This document shows, piece after piece, positions 46,278 through 54,871 of a DNA stretch of 64,000 nt. Both the position numbers and the translations under genes were made by a program. Below the pieces are notes generated by a model. That model saw only the letters and a list, made by a program, of their open reading frames with translations, did not search any database and had not been told where the DNA came from. Source of the DNA: Desulfatirhabdium butyrativorans DSM 18734 (GTDB taxonomy: Bacteria > Desulfobacterota > Desulfobacteria > Desulfobacterales > Desulfatirhabdiaceae); the NCBI RefSeq assembly GCF_000429925.1, contig NZ_AUCU01000009.1:62001-126000 (forward strand). The letters are read 5' to 3'. How positions within the stretch are numbered: the stretch's first letter is position 1; each line of letters opens with the position of its first letter.

Positions 46278-47591
46278 CTATCGCTGATGATATTTTCGGA
46301 ATTCTTTGATATCGCGCTGCCAACCGCCCGGTACTTCCTCTTCTTTCCAGAAGATGTAAGGATTGTGGCGCGGTTCCTGGACATGTTGCGGCATTGGATC
46401 GATACCGGTGACTTCAAGAAGCTTCTGGAAGCCCTGACGTTTGATCAATTCACCGAGGCGTTCACGGTTTTTGCCTTCTTCCATCCACCAATCCCAGATA
46501 TTCTCGATGACTTCCTTGATTTCATCGTAGGGATCTTCCACTTTGATGAAAGGAACCAGCAGGGAGCCCATCTGTGCGCCATCCAGAATGGGAGCTTTTG
46601 CGCCGACCAGGATGGCCAGACCGCGGTCATCACCGATTCTCAGGGCCCTGGGCATGACGTTGATGCAATGCATGCAGTGGTTGCATTCCTTGTCATCGAT
46701 GACCAGCTTGCCGCCTTCCATCCACATGCATTTGGTGGGGCAAAGGTCCAGGACTTCCTTCTGAATATCGAATTTTCCCCAGTCGCGTCCGGCATGGGCG
46801 CCGGCATTGGGCTTGAGCTCGCCGCCGATGTATGCCTGAACGGCTTTCTGGTCGATTTTGATGGCATCTTTCCACACGCCGATGAAGGACATGTCGGATC
46901 GGGCAATGGATGCCACGCAGCAGTTCGGGCAGCCGTCGAACTTGAACTTGAATTTATAGGGGAAGGCCGGGCGGTGCAGTTCGTCCTGATATTCCATGGT
47001 CAGGGCATAGCACAGGGCCTGGGTGTCATAGCAGGCATATTCGCATCGGGCTTCGCCGATACAATCGGACGGGGTACGCAGGTTGGAGCCGGAGCCGCCG
47101 AGATCCTGGTTCAGGTTGTGGGTCAGTTCAAAGAAAATTTCTTCGAGTTGGGGGGTGGTCGTGCCGATGAAAACGATGTCTCCCGTCGAACCGTGCATGT
47201 TGGTCAGACCGCTGCCGCGCAGTTCCCACAGATCACAAAGCTGGCGCAGATATTCGGTGGTGTAAAACTTGCCGCCGGGCTGGTTGACGCGGATGGTATG
47301 AAAGTGGGCGACACCCGGGAACATTTCCGGCTGGTCGCAATACCGGCCAATGACGCCGCCGCCATAGCCGAAAACGCCGACGATTCCGCCATGTTTCCAG
47401 TGGGTTCGCTTATGGACGTAGGAAAGCTCCATTACACCCAAAAGGTCTTCGCAAGCATCTACCGGTATCTGGTAATCGATGCCTTTTTCGTTTTTTGCTC
47501 TTGATGCCGCTTCCTGCTTGATGTCGGACACAAAACTCGGCCACGGCCCGCTCTCAAGCTGGTCCAACAAAGGGGTAGCATGTTTTGCCAT
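46278..47591 (-). CDS. dsrA: Dissimilatory sulfite reductase alpha subunit
   Basis: 437 residues, ATG 47591 with GGAGG upstream. The siroheme-coupled [4Fe-4S] ligands are in place as Cys177/Cys183 (DCIGEARC) and Cys221/Cys225 (CPNCC), the family's own numbering. The inserted ferredoxin domain has CPTKCMWM and ECNHCMHCINVMP. FGYGGGVIGRYCDQPEMFP and TNMHGSTGDIVFIG are conserved DsrA stretches. It is the active-site subunit of the terminal reductase of sulfate respiration. First gene of dsrABDN; a promoter is predicted about 160 bases upstream. Confidence 0.98.
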   Translation of the reverse strand: MAKHATPLLDQLESGPWPSFVSDIKQEAASRAKNEKGIDYQIPVDACEDLLGVMELSYVHKRTHWKHGGIVGVFGYGGGVIGRYCDQPEMFPGVAHFHTIRVNQPGGKFYTTEYLRQLCDLWELRGSGLTNMHGSTGDIVFIGTTTPQLEEIFFELTHNLNQDLGGSGSNLRTPSDCIGEARCEYACYDTQALCYALTMEYQDELHRPAFPYKFKFKFDGCPNCCVASIARSDMSFIGVWKDAIKIDQKAVQAYIGGELKPNAGAHAGRDWGKFDIQKEVLDLCPTKCMWMEGGKLVIDDKECNHCMHCINVMPRALRIGDDRGLAILVGAKAPILDGAQMGSLLVPFIKVEDPYDEIKEVIENIWDWWMEEGKNRERLGELIKRQGFQKLLEVTGIDPMPQHVQEPRHNPYIFWKEEEVPGGWQRDIKEFRKYHQR

Positions 47592-47613
47592 CGTTTTACC
47601 TCCATTCAGAATT

Positions 47614-47629
47614 GATATTGATCAGTATC
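47614..47629. promoter_or_regulatory. 16-bp dyad 22 bases upstream of dsrA start
   Basis: GATATTGATCAGTATC is a palindrome with one mismatched pair. It lies in the predicted 5' leader of dsrA, between the promoter and the Shine-Dalgarno. It could be an operator or a leader hairpin; no regulator is identified. Confidence 0.45.
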
Positions 47630-47751
47630 CATCCATACAGGGCTCAGGGCTTGATCGATCCGTTGTCCAGGGTTCACCTCCTCTCGATGGGTAATGGGTT
47701 TGTTCAAAGATCAGGCAAATGCCATGAGCATTCTAAAAGAATCAGAGGGAA

Positions 47752-47780
47752 GATATAGTTGGGATGATAGGGTTTGTCAA
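47752..47780 (-). promoter_or_regulatory. Predicted sigma70-type promoter of dsrABDN
   Basis: Read on the - strand: TTGACA (47780-47775), a 17-base spacer, then TATATC (47757-47752). The consensus -35, ideal spacing and near-consensus -10 make this the best promoter seen in the window. Transcription should start near 47745, giving a leader of about 150 bases before dsrA. Confidence 0.6.
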
Positions 47781-47957
47781 TCAAAAATGAATACAGGACC
47801 GGAGCATGCCTTTGGGGAAGCAAGCACATTTCTTTTTCGGGATTTTGTGATATATTGTAAAGGAAGCTCTTGCGTGAAATCATATGCGCAAGCAGCCGTT
47901 AATCGAATATCAACCATTCACTGGCGCTGTTTTGAACTGTCAATGAAGGAGGTCAAT

Positions 47958-48941
47958 ATGGGAAAAAGCGGATTCCGATCGATATGGGTGATTGGAGTGC
48001 TGGCCGTCGTCCTGTTCGCATGGATGGCAAACGAATCATTTGCCCGCGTGGGTTCTGGCGGGAGATCTTTCGGCGGATCGGGACGTTCGTTTTCCTCCCC
48101 GTCTTCTCCACCGCTCCGGTCCGTGCCGCCCCCGCCTCCAGGCGGAGGAATGGGCGGAAGTGGTTTCGGAAGGAGCATGCCGGGGGCCGGCGGAACGGGC
48201 AGCAGTTTTTTGAGAGGAGTCGGCGGCGGGCTTCTGGGTGGAATGATCGGTGGGATGCTTTTCGGAAGGCCCAGTTATGGGTATGGCGCCGGCGGTTTCG
48301 GCGGAAGCGGTATCGGTCTGATCGAGCTGCTGCTCCTGGCGGGTCTGGGCTATTTTCTCTACAAACGTTTCATTAAAAATCCTTCCGGTGGCGGCAGACC
48401 CGCATCTCCGGCAAGTGGGTGGGAGAATGTCATGGGCAGCCCCGGTCCGCCCCCCGTTCCGGGTTCCGGCTATGGGAATGAAATGACATCTGCCGATCCC
48501 GTCGCCGAGACGTTTCGCACCATCCGGCAGACGGAGCCGGATTTCGATCCGGAGCGTTTCAAGGAAATCGCGCAGGATGTTTTTTTCCGCATCCAGGCAG
48601 CCTGGATGCGAAGGGATTTGACACCCGTCCTCGGGTTGATCGGCGATCAGCTCAAATCCGAGTATCTGGCAACAATGGCTGAGCTCAAACAAAAAGGGCA
48701 TATCAACAAGCTGGAAAACATTGCGGTTCGCAGAATCGAAATCGTGGATGCCGGTGTTCAGGGGAACGAAGTGTATATCACCCTGCTGTTTACGGCGAAC
48801 CTCCTCGATTATACGGTTGCCGAATCAAGCGGTGAAATCGTTTCGGGCAGCAACACGGAGCCTGTCAAATTCGAGGAGCGATGGACATTCGCAAGGCCGC
48901 TGAACGGCACCTCCTGGAAACTGGAGGCGGTGTCGTCCTGA
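47958..48941 (+). CDS. Exported Tim44-like domain protein
   Basis: About 327 residues from ATG 47958 (GAAGGAGG upstream); the longer frame begins in the dsr promoter region. A signal sequence (WVIGVLAVVLFAWMANESFA) is followed by a Gly/Ser/Pro-rich stretch with GGSG and PPPPPGGGM, a glycine-zipper-like LLGGMIGGMLFG and a transmembrane helix (IGLIELLLLAGLGYFLY, ~120). The C-terminal ~170 residues form a Tim44/MRPL45-like domain (PERFKEIAQDVFFRIQAAWMRRDLTPVLGLIGDQL). Bacterial members are membrane-associated and of unknown function. Divergent from dsrA. Confidence 0.82.
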   Translation: MGKSGFRSIWVIGVLAVVLFAWMANESFARVGSGGRSFGGSGRSFSSPSSPPLRSVPPPPPGGGMGGSGFGRSMPGAGGTGSSFLRGVGGGLLGGMIGGMLFGRPSYGYGAGGFGGSGIGLIELLLLAGLGYFLYKRFIKNPSGGGRPASPASGWENVMGSPGPPPVPGSGYGNEMTSADPVAETFRTIRQTEPDFDPERFKEIAQDVFFRIQAAWMRRDLTPVLGLIGDQLKSEYLATMAELKQKGHINKLENIAVRRIEIVDAGVQGNEVYITLLFTANLLDYTVAESSGEIVSGSNTEPVKFEERWTFARPLNGTSWKLEAVSS

Positions 48942-48944
48942 AAG

Positions 48945-49009
48945 GGCGGCCGGTCACCCCACAGGCATCATGCTGCGGGTTTGAGATGAATCGGCTTTTT
49001 GCGAGTCCA
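48945..49009. repeat. Remnants of palindrome and element-A end sequences
   Basis: GGCGGCCGGTCACCCCACAGG at the left resembles half of the 12926 palindrome plus its flank. GGCTTTTTGCGAGTCCA at 48993-49009 matches, in reverse complement, 16 of 17 bases of the left end of repeat A at 58558. They lie between the Tim44-like and permease genes. Confidence 0.5.
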
Positions 49010-49031
49010 CCGACACGGAAGAGCATGTTGC

Positions 49032-50063
49032 ATGATCGCGTACATCCTGCGCAGACTGGCCTTGATCGTCCCGACGTTTGTGGGAATCACCATCGTGGTG
49101 TTTGCCATCACCCGTTTTGTTCCGGGCGGACCTGTGGAGCGGATGATGCTCGAGGCCCAACGCATGCGGACCTCCCAGTTCGGCGGCAGAACAGGCGGTA
49201 TCGGCCAGACGGGAAACCAGCCGCTTTCCGCGGATCAGATCGCACAGCTCAAGGCCTATTACGGTTTTGACAAACCAGTGCTGGAAAGCTACCTGGGCTG
49301 GATGCACCGGGTGCTCAGCGGGGATCTGGGGACATCCACCCGTTATTATGAGCCGGTGTGGGACATGATCCGCCAGCGGATACCCATTTCCCTGTATTTC
49401 GGGTTGTTCTCCCTGTTCCTCACCTATGGCATCTGCATACCGCTCGGCATCGCCAAGGCCGTGCGGCATAAAAGCGGGTTCGACAATCTGACCTCGATCG
49501 TGGTGTTTGTGGCGCATGCCATTCCGGGGTGGGTGATCGGTGTGCTGCTGTTGCTGTTGTTCGCTTCGACATGGGAGATTTTTCCGCTTGGCGGATTGAC
49601 CAGCGACGATTTTGCGGATTTCACCCTGCTGCAGCAGGCAATCGATATCCTCTGGCATACCGTGCTGCCGCTCGTCGCCTACGTGGCAGGTTCGTTTTCG
49701 GTGCTGACCTTCCTGATGAAAAACAGCCTGATGGACAATCTCGCTTCCGACTACATGAGAACGGCCATGGCCAAGGGGCTCTCCTTCAAGCAGGCCGTAT
49801 TCCGCCATGCCCTGCAGAACAGCCTGGTCCCCATCGCCACCAGTTTCGGAAACAACATCTCCATCGTGTTATCGGGGTCGTTTCTCATCGAGAAAGTGTT
49901 CAATATCAACGGGATGGGGTTGCTCGGTTATGAAGCCGTCATGGATCGGGACTATCCGGTCGTCATGGGGATTCTGGTCATTTCCGCCCTGCTGTTCATG
50001 ATCGGCAACATCCTTTCCGACATCTGCGTGGCCATCGTGGATCCGAGGGTGTCCTTCGAATGA
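49032..50063 (+). CDS. yejB: ABC transporter permease, oligopeptide type (YejB-like)
   Basis: About 343 residues from ATG 49032. The N-terminal helix (AYILRRLALIVPTFVGITIVVFAITRFVPGGP) is the DppB/OppB signature. The variable insert MRTSQFGGRTGGIGQTG with ADQIAQLKAYYGFDKP is typical of YejB. The EAA-type loop that contacts the ATPase is DYMRTAMAKGLSFKQAVFRHALQNSLVPIAT. It should import peptides or peptide-like compounds with YejE. No binding protein or ATPase gene is adjacent, so YejA and YejF must be encoded elsewhere. ATGA overlap with the next gene. Confidence 0.88.
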   Translation: MIAYILRRLALIVPTFVGITIVVFAITRFVPGGPVERMMLEAQRMRTSQFGGRTGGIGQTGNQPLSADQIAQLKAYYGFDKPVLESYLGWMHRVLSGDLGTSTRYYEPVWDMIRQRIPISLYFGLFSLFLTYGICIPLGIAKAVRHKSGFDNLTSIVVFVAHAIPGWVIGVLLLLLFASTWEIFPLGGLTSDDFADFTLLQQAIDILWHTVLPLVAYVAGSFSVLTFLMKNSLMDNLASDYMRTAMAKGLSFKQAVFRHALQNSLVPIATSFGNNISIVLSGSFLIEKVFNINGMGLLGYEAVMDRDYPVVMGILVISALLFMIGNILSDICVAIVDPRVSFE

Positions 50064-51112
50064 AGCTGTCCATCTCCGCGCAGAATCGTCTCATTCTGCA
50101 TCGTTTTGTCTCCATCAGGCGCGGGTACTGGTCGTTCATCCTGATGGTCGTTCTCATCGCCCTGTCGCTTGCGGCGGAGCTTCTGGTGAACAGCAGGGCG
50201 CTGGTGGTGCGGTATCAGGGGCGGTGGTATTTTCCGACATACGGAGAGATGATACCGGGCAGAGCATTTGGCCTCGGCTATGATTACGAAACCAACTACC
50301 GGAAGCTGAAGCGCGTTTTCGATCAGCGTCAGACGGGGGATTTTGCGCTGCTGCCTCCCGTGCCATACAATCCTTACGAAAACGACCTGAAGCAGGACAG
50401 CTATCCGCCGTTTGCTCCCTCCCTTGCCGAGCGCCATTTCCTGGGCACGGACATCACCGGAAGGGATGTTCTGGCGAGACTGGTCTATGGATTCCGGATT
50501 GCCATCCTTTTTTCGCTGTTGCTGACAGCCGTCAATTATCTGATCGGCATCGCCATCGGCTGTACCATGGGCTATTTCGGGCGGTGGTTCGATCTGTTTT
50601 TCCAGCGGCTGATCGAAATCTGGTCGAACATACCGGTTCTTTATATCATCATTATCCTGTCTTCGCTGATGGTCCCCAATTTTTCCATGCTGATTCTGAT
50701 CATGGTCATTTTCGGATGGGTCGGGATTACCTGGGTCATGCGGACGGCGACCTACAAGGAGAAGGCCCGGGAATACGTGCTGGCAGCCAGGGCCTTGGGT
50801 GCATCGGATTTTCGGATCATTTTCCGGCATATCATCCCCAACACGCTTTCCGTGATCGTGACGTTCGTGCCGTTTTCGATATCCGGCGGAATCGTGGCGC
50901 TGACCGCTCTGGATTATCTGGGATTCGGCCTGCCCGCTCCCACGCCGTCCTGGGGGGAGCTGCTTCAGCAGGGATGGGAAAACCTCGATTCCTGGTGGAT
51001 CGTCGGTTCGGTCATCACCGCCATGATCGTGACGCTGACGGCGGTCACCTTCGTGGGGGAGGCGGTTCGCGAGGCCTTCGATCCCAAGCGGCATACCTTG
51101 TATGAAGGATAA
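50060..51112 (+). CDS. yejE: ABC transporter permease, oligopeptide type (YejE-like)
   Basis: 350 residues. After the first helix (~25-45) there is a periplasmic insert of about 80 residues containing YPPFAPSLAERHFLGTDITGRDVLARLVYG, characteristic of YejE/DppC. The EAA loop is REYVLAARALGASDFRIIFRHIIPNTLSVIV. Six or so transmembrane helices. It pairs with the YejB-like permease by overlapping codons. The next gene begins 12 bases later but is functionally unrelated. Confidence 0.88.
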   Translation: MKLSISAQNRLILHRFVSIRRGYWSFILMVVLIALSLAAELLVNSRALVVRYQGRWYFPTYGEMIPGRAFGLGYDYETNYRKLKRVFDQRQTGDFALLPPVPYNPYENDLKQDSYPPFAPSLAERHFLGTDITGRDVLARLVYGFRIAILFSLLLTAVNYLIGIAIGCTMGYFGRWFDLFFQRLIEIWSNIPVLYIIIILSSLMVPNFSMLILIMVIFGWVGITWVMRTATYKEKAREYVLAARALGASDFRIIFRHIIPNTLSVIVTFVPFSISGGIVALTALDYLGFGLPAPTPSWGELLQQGWENLDSWWIVGSVITAMIVTLTAVTFVGEAVREAFDPKRHTLYEG

Positions 51113-51124
51113 AGGGGTGGTGTC

Positions 51125-52822
51125 TTGCTGAGCATTCGGAAAATCGGACGGATCGGAAGGACGTATCGGCATCTCAACCGTTACAGCCAGATACTGGGTG
51201 TGCTGTTTGCCTATGGCTTTGGCGAAGTGATCGATATGCTTCGGATCGACAGCCTGATTGACCTTGGAATGCGCGCCGCATCGCCGCGTAGAAAGGAGAA
51301 AATCGAGAAACTCGGCCGCGCCGAGCGTGTCCGGCTGGCGCTGGAAGAATTGGGGCCGACCTACGTGAAGCTGGGGCAGCTTCTGTCTACAAGGCCCGAT
51401 CTGATCCCCGCCGATTTCATCCGGGAACTGAGCAAGCTGCAGGACAATGCCACGCCATTCGATTACAAGGAGGCGCTTGCCATCCTGGAAAAAGAACTCT
51501 CCGCCCCCATCGATACCATCTTCGATACCATCGATCCGCAACCCATTGCGGCCGCTTCCATTGCGCAGGTATACCAGGCCACCCTGAAGGACGGGGACAG
51601 GGTTGCCATCAAGATTCAGCGGCCGGGTATCCGGCGCATCATCGAAATCGATCTGGAAATCATGCTCCACCTGGCGACCCTGATGGAGCGGCATGTCGAG
51701 GAGGTGGCTTTCTTTCGACCGGTCAAACTGGTGGAGGAGTTTGCGCGGGTTCTGGAGAAGGAAATCGATTTCACCATGGAAGCCGCCAATATGGAGCGGG
51801 TTTCCCGAAATTTCCTGGGGGATCCGACTGTCTATTTGCCGACGGTTTACAAGGCTTTTTCAACTGCGGCAGTCCTGGTGATGGAATTGGTCGAGGGGAT
51901 CAAGATCAGCGAGATCGAGCGGATCGAGGCTGCCGGTCTCGACAAGAAGTTGCTGACCGTTCGGGGGGCCGATGTCTGTCTGAAACAGATCTTCGAACAT
52001 GGCTTTTTCCATGCCGATCCCCATCCGGGAAACCTGCAGGTGCTGCAGGACAACGTCATTTGCATGCTCGATCTCGGGATGGTAGGCACGCTCGATCAGA
52101 AGACCCGGGAAGATTTCATCGAGCTGGTGGACAGCGTGGTGTTGCGCCAGGAGGCCAGGACCGCACGATCCATCCTCAAATTGACCGATTGGGAAGAAGA
52201 GCCGCAAATGCGGATTTTCGAGCGGGATGTGGCGGATTTCATGGCCAACCATCTGTACCGGCCGCTGAAGGAAATCCGGATCGGCAAATTGTTTCAGGAT
52301 GTGCTCATACTCGCATTCCGGTACCGCCTTCGGATCCCGGCCGACATTTTCCTGATGCTCAAGGCTCTGGCAACGGTGGAAGGGGTTGCACAGCGGCTTG
52401 ATCCGGATTTCGACATGATTTCGCATGCCGCGCCTTACATCCGGAAAATCCGTTTCCGGAAGATGGCCCCCGGTCGGATGGCGGCAGAGGCGCTATATCT
52501 TGTGGAGCAGGGCTTCGGTTTTATCAAGCAAATGCCCCAGGATGTGCTTGAAATCGCCAAGATGATCCGCCTGCAGCGGTTGACGCTGAACCTTCGCATC
52601 GAACATCTCGAAAAAATTCTTTCGGCAAACGATCAAAGCAGCAACCGCATTGCCTTCAGCATTCTCATCGCGGGCCTTGTCATCGGTTCGGCGCTCATCG
52701 TCATTTCGCAAACCCCACCGCTGGTTTTCGGTATATCCCTCATCGGTTTCATCGGGTTCATCACGGCCGTCATACTGGGTATTTGGCTGCTGGCTGCCAT
52801 TATCCGGAAAGGCAGGCTGTAA
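51125..52822 (+). CDS. UbiB/AarF (ABC1) family atypical kinase
   Basis: 565 residues, TTG start at 51125. The KxGQ signature is YVKLGQLLSTRPDLIP. It is followed by AAASIAQVYQATLKDGDRVAIKIQRPGI (Ala-rich loop and catalytic-lysine strand), ELVEGIKISE, and HADPHPGNLQVLQDNVICMLDLGMVG (catalytic and metal-binding Asp). Two C-terminal transmembrane helices (~500-560) match bacterial UbiB. UbiB has ATPase activity and supports isoprenoid quinone synthesis or movement; in a sulfate reducer this would mean menaquinone. No other quinone gene is adjacent. Confidence 0.9.
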   Translation: MLSIRKIGRIGRTYRHLNRYSQILGVLFAYGFGEVIDMLRIDSLIDLGMRAASPRRKEKIEKLGRAERVRLALEELGPTYVKLGQLLSTRPDLIPADFIRELSKLQDNATPFDYKEALAILEKELSAPIDTIFDTIDPQPIAAASIAQVYQATLKDGDRVAIKIQRPGIRRIIEIDLEIMLHLATLMERHVEEVAFFRPVKLVEEFARVLEKEIDFTMEAANMERVSRNFLGDPTVYLPTVYKAFSTAAVLVMELVEGIKISEIERIEAAGLDKKLLTVRGADVCLKQIFEHGFFHADPHPGNLQVLQDNVICMLDLGMVGTLDQKTREDFIELVDSVVLRQEARTARSILKLTDWEEEPQMRIFERDVADFMANHLYRPLKEIRIGKLFQDVLILAFRYRLRIPADIFLMLKALATVEGVAQRLDPDFDMISHAAPYIRKIRFRKMAPGRMAAEALYLVEQGFGFIKQMPQDVLEIAKMIRLQRLTLNLRIEHLEKILSANDQSSNRIAFSILIAGLVIGSALIVISQTPPLVFGISLIGFIGFITAVILGIWLLAAIIRKGRL

Positions 52823-53171
52823 ACAACGATGATGGGGCGATCCGCGGCTGAAACGATGACCATGGCCGGGGCGGTGCGTAGACTGGCGCATCGCAAAACC
52901 GCTTGCCCTCCGGCTCAGGTCGGTCAAAAAAGCGAAGTTTTTTTGCAGGCGTTGCTAAAAGATCGGTCCGAACGCCGGGCGATATTCGTGGTGGTGGATG
53001 TGGCAGAAGGCGCCATAGAATGGTGTTGACCTTCCTGGGATTTGCGGATAGTTTTACGGTTTGAAATTTGCGATCAATGGGCGCGGCTTATGGAAAAGGG
53101 CGAAAGCGTCCGTGTGTTTTGGATCGAAGAATTTCGATATCAACCATCATGGAAGTGAGGATTGAAGCATC
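52823..53171. other. Intergenic region, no gene supported
   Basis: 349 bases before pdxS. A 66-codon frame (52829-53029) directly follows the UbiB stop but has no Shine-Dalgarno and no recognised product. No promoter or riboswitch structure could be assigned; GAGGA at 53158-53162 serves pdxS. Confidence 0.5.
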
Positions 53172-54059
53172 ATGGAACAGGAAGTCGGGACTGTGGCCCT
53201 CAAGCGGGGGCTTGCGCAGATGTTGAAGGGCGGGGTCATCATGGATGTGGTGACGCCGGATCAGGCCAAGATCGCCGAAGAAGCGGGGGCTGTGGCTGTC
53301 ATGGCTCTGGAGCGGGTGCCTGCGGACATCCGCGCCCACGGCGGTGTGGCGCGCATGAGCGATCCGGATGTCATTTACCGGATCATGGAAGCCGTATCCA
53401 TTCCGGTCATGGCCAAGTGCCGCATCGGCCATTTCGTCGAAGCCCAGGTGCTCGAGTCCATCGGTGTCGATTACATCGACGAATCCGAAGTGCTGACCCC
53501 AGCGGACCGGGAACACCATGTGGACAAACATGCGTTCAAGGTGCCGTTTGTATGCGGTTGCCGAAACCTTGGCGAGGCGCTGAGGCGCATCGGGGAAGGG
53601 GCCGCGATGATCCGGACGAAAGGCGAGGCGGGAACCGGGGATGTGGTGGAGGCGGTATACCATGCCCGGACGGTTCTGGGAGATATCCGGAAACTGTGCT
53701 CCCTTCCCGATGATGAACTGATGGCTTTTGCCAAAACCATCGGAGCGCCTTACGAGCTTGTGAAGGAAACCAAGGCCCTGGGGCGGATGCCTGTCGTCAA
53801 TTTTGCCGCAGGCGGCATTGCCACACCTGCCGATGCCGCCCTGATGATGCAGCTTGGGGTAGACGGTGTATTCGTCGGATCGGGGATTTTCAAATCCGGC
53901 GATCCGGCCAAACGCGCCAAAGCCATCGTCGAGGCCACCACCCATTTCCGTGATCCCAAAATCATTGCGGAAGTCAGCCGGAACCTGGGCGAAGCAATGG
54001 TGGGGCGCACGGTTGCATCCCTGCCCGAGTCCGAGCAACTGGCTGTTCGCGGCTGGTAG
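53172..54059 (+). CDS. pdxS: Pyridoxal 5'-phosphate synthase, lyase subunit
   Basis: 295 residues, a very conserved (beta/alpha)8 enzyme. [46 protein letters not shown] is a family hallmark. The two catalytic lysines are Lys82 (VMAKCRIGH) and Lys150 ([12 protein letters not shown]). It makes PLP from ribose 5-phosphate, glyceraldehyde 3-phosphate and ammonia supplied by PdxT. The gene for PdxT follows after 8 bases. This is the DXP-independent route; pdxJ-type genes are not expected. Confidence 0.98.
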   Translation: MEQEVGTVALKRGLAQMLKGGVIMDVVTPDQAKIAEEAGAVAVMALERVPADIRAHGGVARMSDPDVIYRIMEAVSIPVMAKCRIGHFVEAQVLESIGVDYIDESEVLTPADREHHVDKHAFKVPFVCGCRNLGEALRRIGEGAAMIRTKGEAGTGDVVEAVYHARTVLGDIRKLCSLPDDELMAFAKTIGAPYELVKETKALGRMPVVNFAAGGIATPADAALMMQLGVDGVFVGSGIFKSGDPAKRAKAIVEATTHFRDPKIIAEVSRNLGEAMVGRTVASLPESEQLAVRGW

Positions 54060-54067
54060 GATGTGTC

Positions 54068-54673
54068 ATGGTCGAAGAACGATCCATCGTCATCGGTGTG
54101 CTGGCCATTCAGGGTGGGGTCATCGAGCATATCCACAAGATCGCCGCAGTTGGCGCCCTACCCAAGGAAGTGCGACTTCCCGAAGATTTGCGGGGGATTG
54201 ACGGGCTGATTCTTCCAGGCGGGGAATCGACCACCATCGGGAAGCTGGCGGTTCGGTTCGGCCTGGTCGATCCCATCCGGCAATTCGCGAAGAGCAATCC
54301 CGTTTGGGGAACGTGTGCCGGGGCGATTCTGATGGCCAAGGACAGCGGCAGCGAGCAACCCCTATTGGGAATACTCGATATCACGGTACGTCGGAACGCA
54401 TTCGGCAGGCAGGTGGACAGCTTCGAGATGGACCTCGATGTTCCGGCCCTCGCTTCGGTTTCGGATGGTGAAAACTGCCCCTTTCATGCCGTTTTTATCC
54501 GCGGCCCCCGTATCGAAGACGCCGGGCCGCAGGTCGAAATTCTGGCCACGCTGCCGGACGGCGGCATTGTGGGGGTACGGCAGGGCCTGCTCATGGCCAC
54601 TGCCTTCCATCCCGAGCTGTCCCGGGATGATCGGTTTCACCGGTATTTTCTAAAGCTCATCCGGCATGGATGA
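54068..54673 (+). CDS. pdxT: Pyridoxal 5'-phosphate synthase, glutaminase subunit
   Basis: 201 residues. Class I glutaminase with oxyanion loop LPGGESTTIGKL, nucleophile Cys83 in WGTCAGAILMA, and His/Glu in TAFHPELSRD. It releases ammonia from glutamine and channels it into PdxS, with which it forms a 12+12 complex in other species. Normal length; ATG at 54068. The FIRGPRI motif is typical. Confidence 0.97.
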   Translation: MVEERSIVIGVLAIQGGVIEHIHKIAAVGALPKEVRLPEDLRGIDGLILPGGESTTIGKLAVRFGLVDPIRQFAKSNPVWGTCAGAILMAKDSGSEQPLLGILDITVRRNAFGRQVDSFEMDLDVPALASVSDGENCPFHAVFIRGPRIEDAGPQVEILATLPDGGIVGVRQGLLMATAFHPELSRDDRFHRYFLKLIRHG

Positions 54674-54766
54674 ATTCCCAAAAAGCCGAGGAATATCTCC
54701 TTCCGCCATTCCGGCGAAACCCCGACCGTGGCGGAAGGAATCCATAACGCTGGCCTACACGCTGGG

Positions 54767-54802
54767 CCTCGTAGGGGCGAGCGGCCGGTCGCCCCTACGA
54801 GG
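54767..54802. repeat. Palindrome of the GTAGGGGCG family (36 bp)
   Basis: CCTCGTAGGGGCGA and its exact complement TCGCCCCTACGAGG flank an 8-base centre (GCGGCCGG). The bases that follow (GGCTGCCGACTGCC, then TATTTCCACGATAA) resemble those after the 12926 palindrome. It lies between pdxT and the convergent GalT-like gene and might terminate transcription from either side. Confidence 0.85.
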
Positions 54803-54871
54803 CTGCCGACTGCCCACTGCAGTATTTCCACGATAAAATGGACCTGGCCCTGATATTCGCGTGAAAAGGGC

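Noticed and set aside
45141-47504. Two long + strand frames (370 and 405 codons) opposite dsrB and dsrA
   Set aside because: They are exact antisense shadows of strongly conserved genes, with no recognisable motifs or ribosome-binding sites.
47606-47677. Leader peptide frame of 23 codons in the dsrA leader
   Set aside because: Its GTG start overlaps the AGGAGG that would have to serve it, so initiation there is unlikely.
52829-53029. 66-codon frame after the UbiB gene
   Set aside because: No ribosome-binding site and no recognisable composition or motif; left as intergenic.
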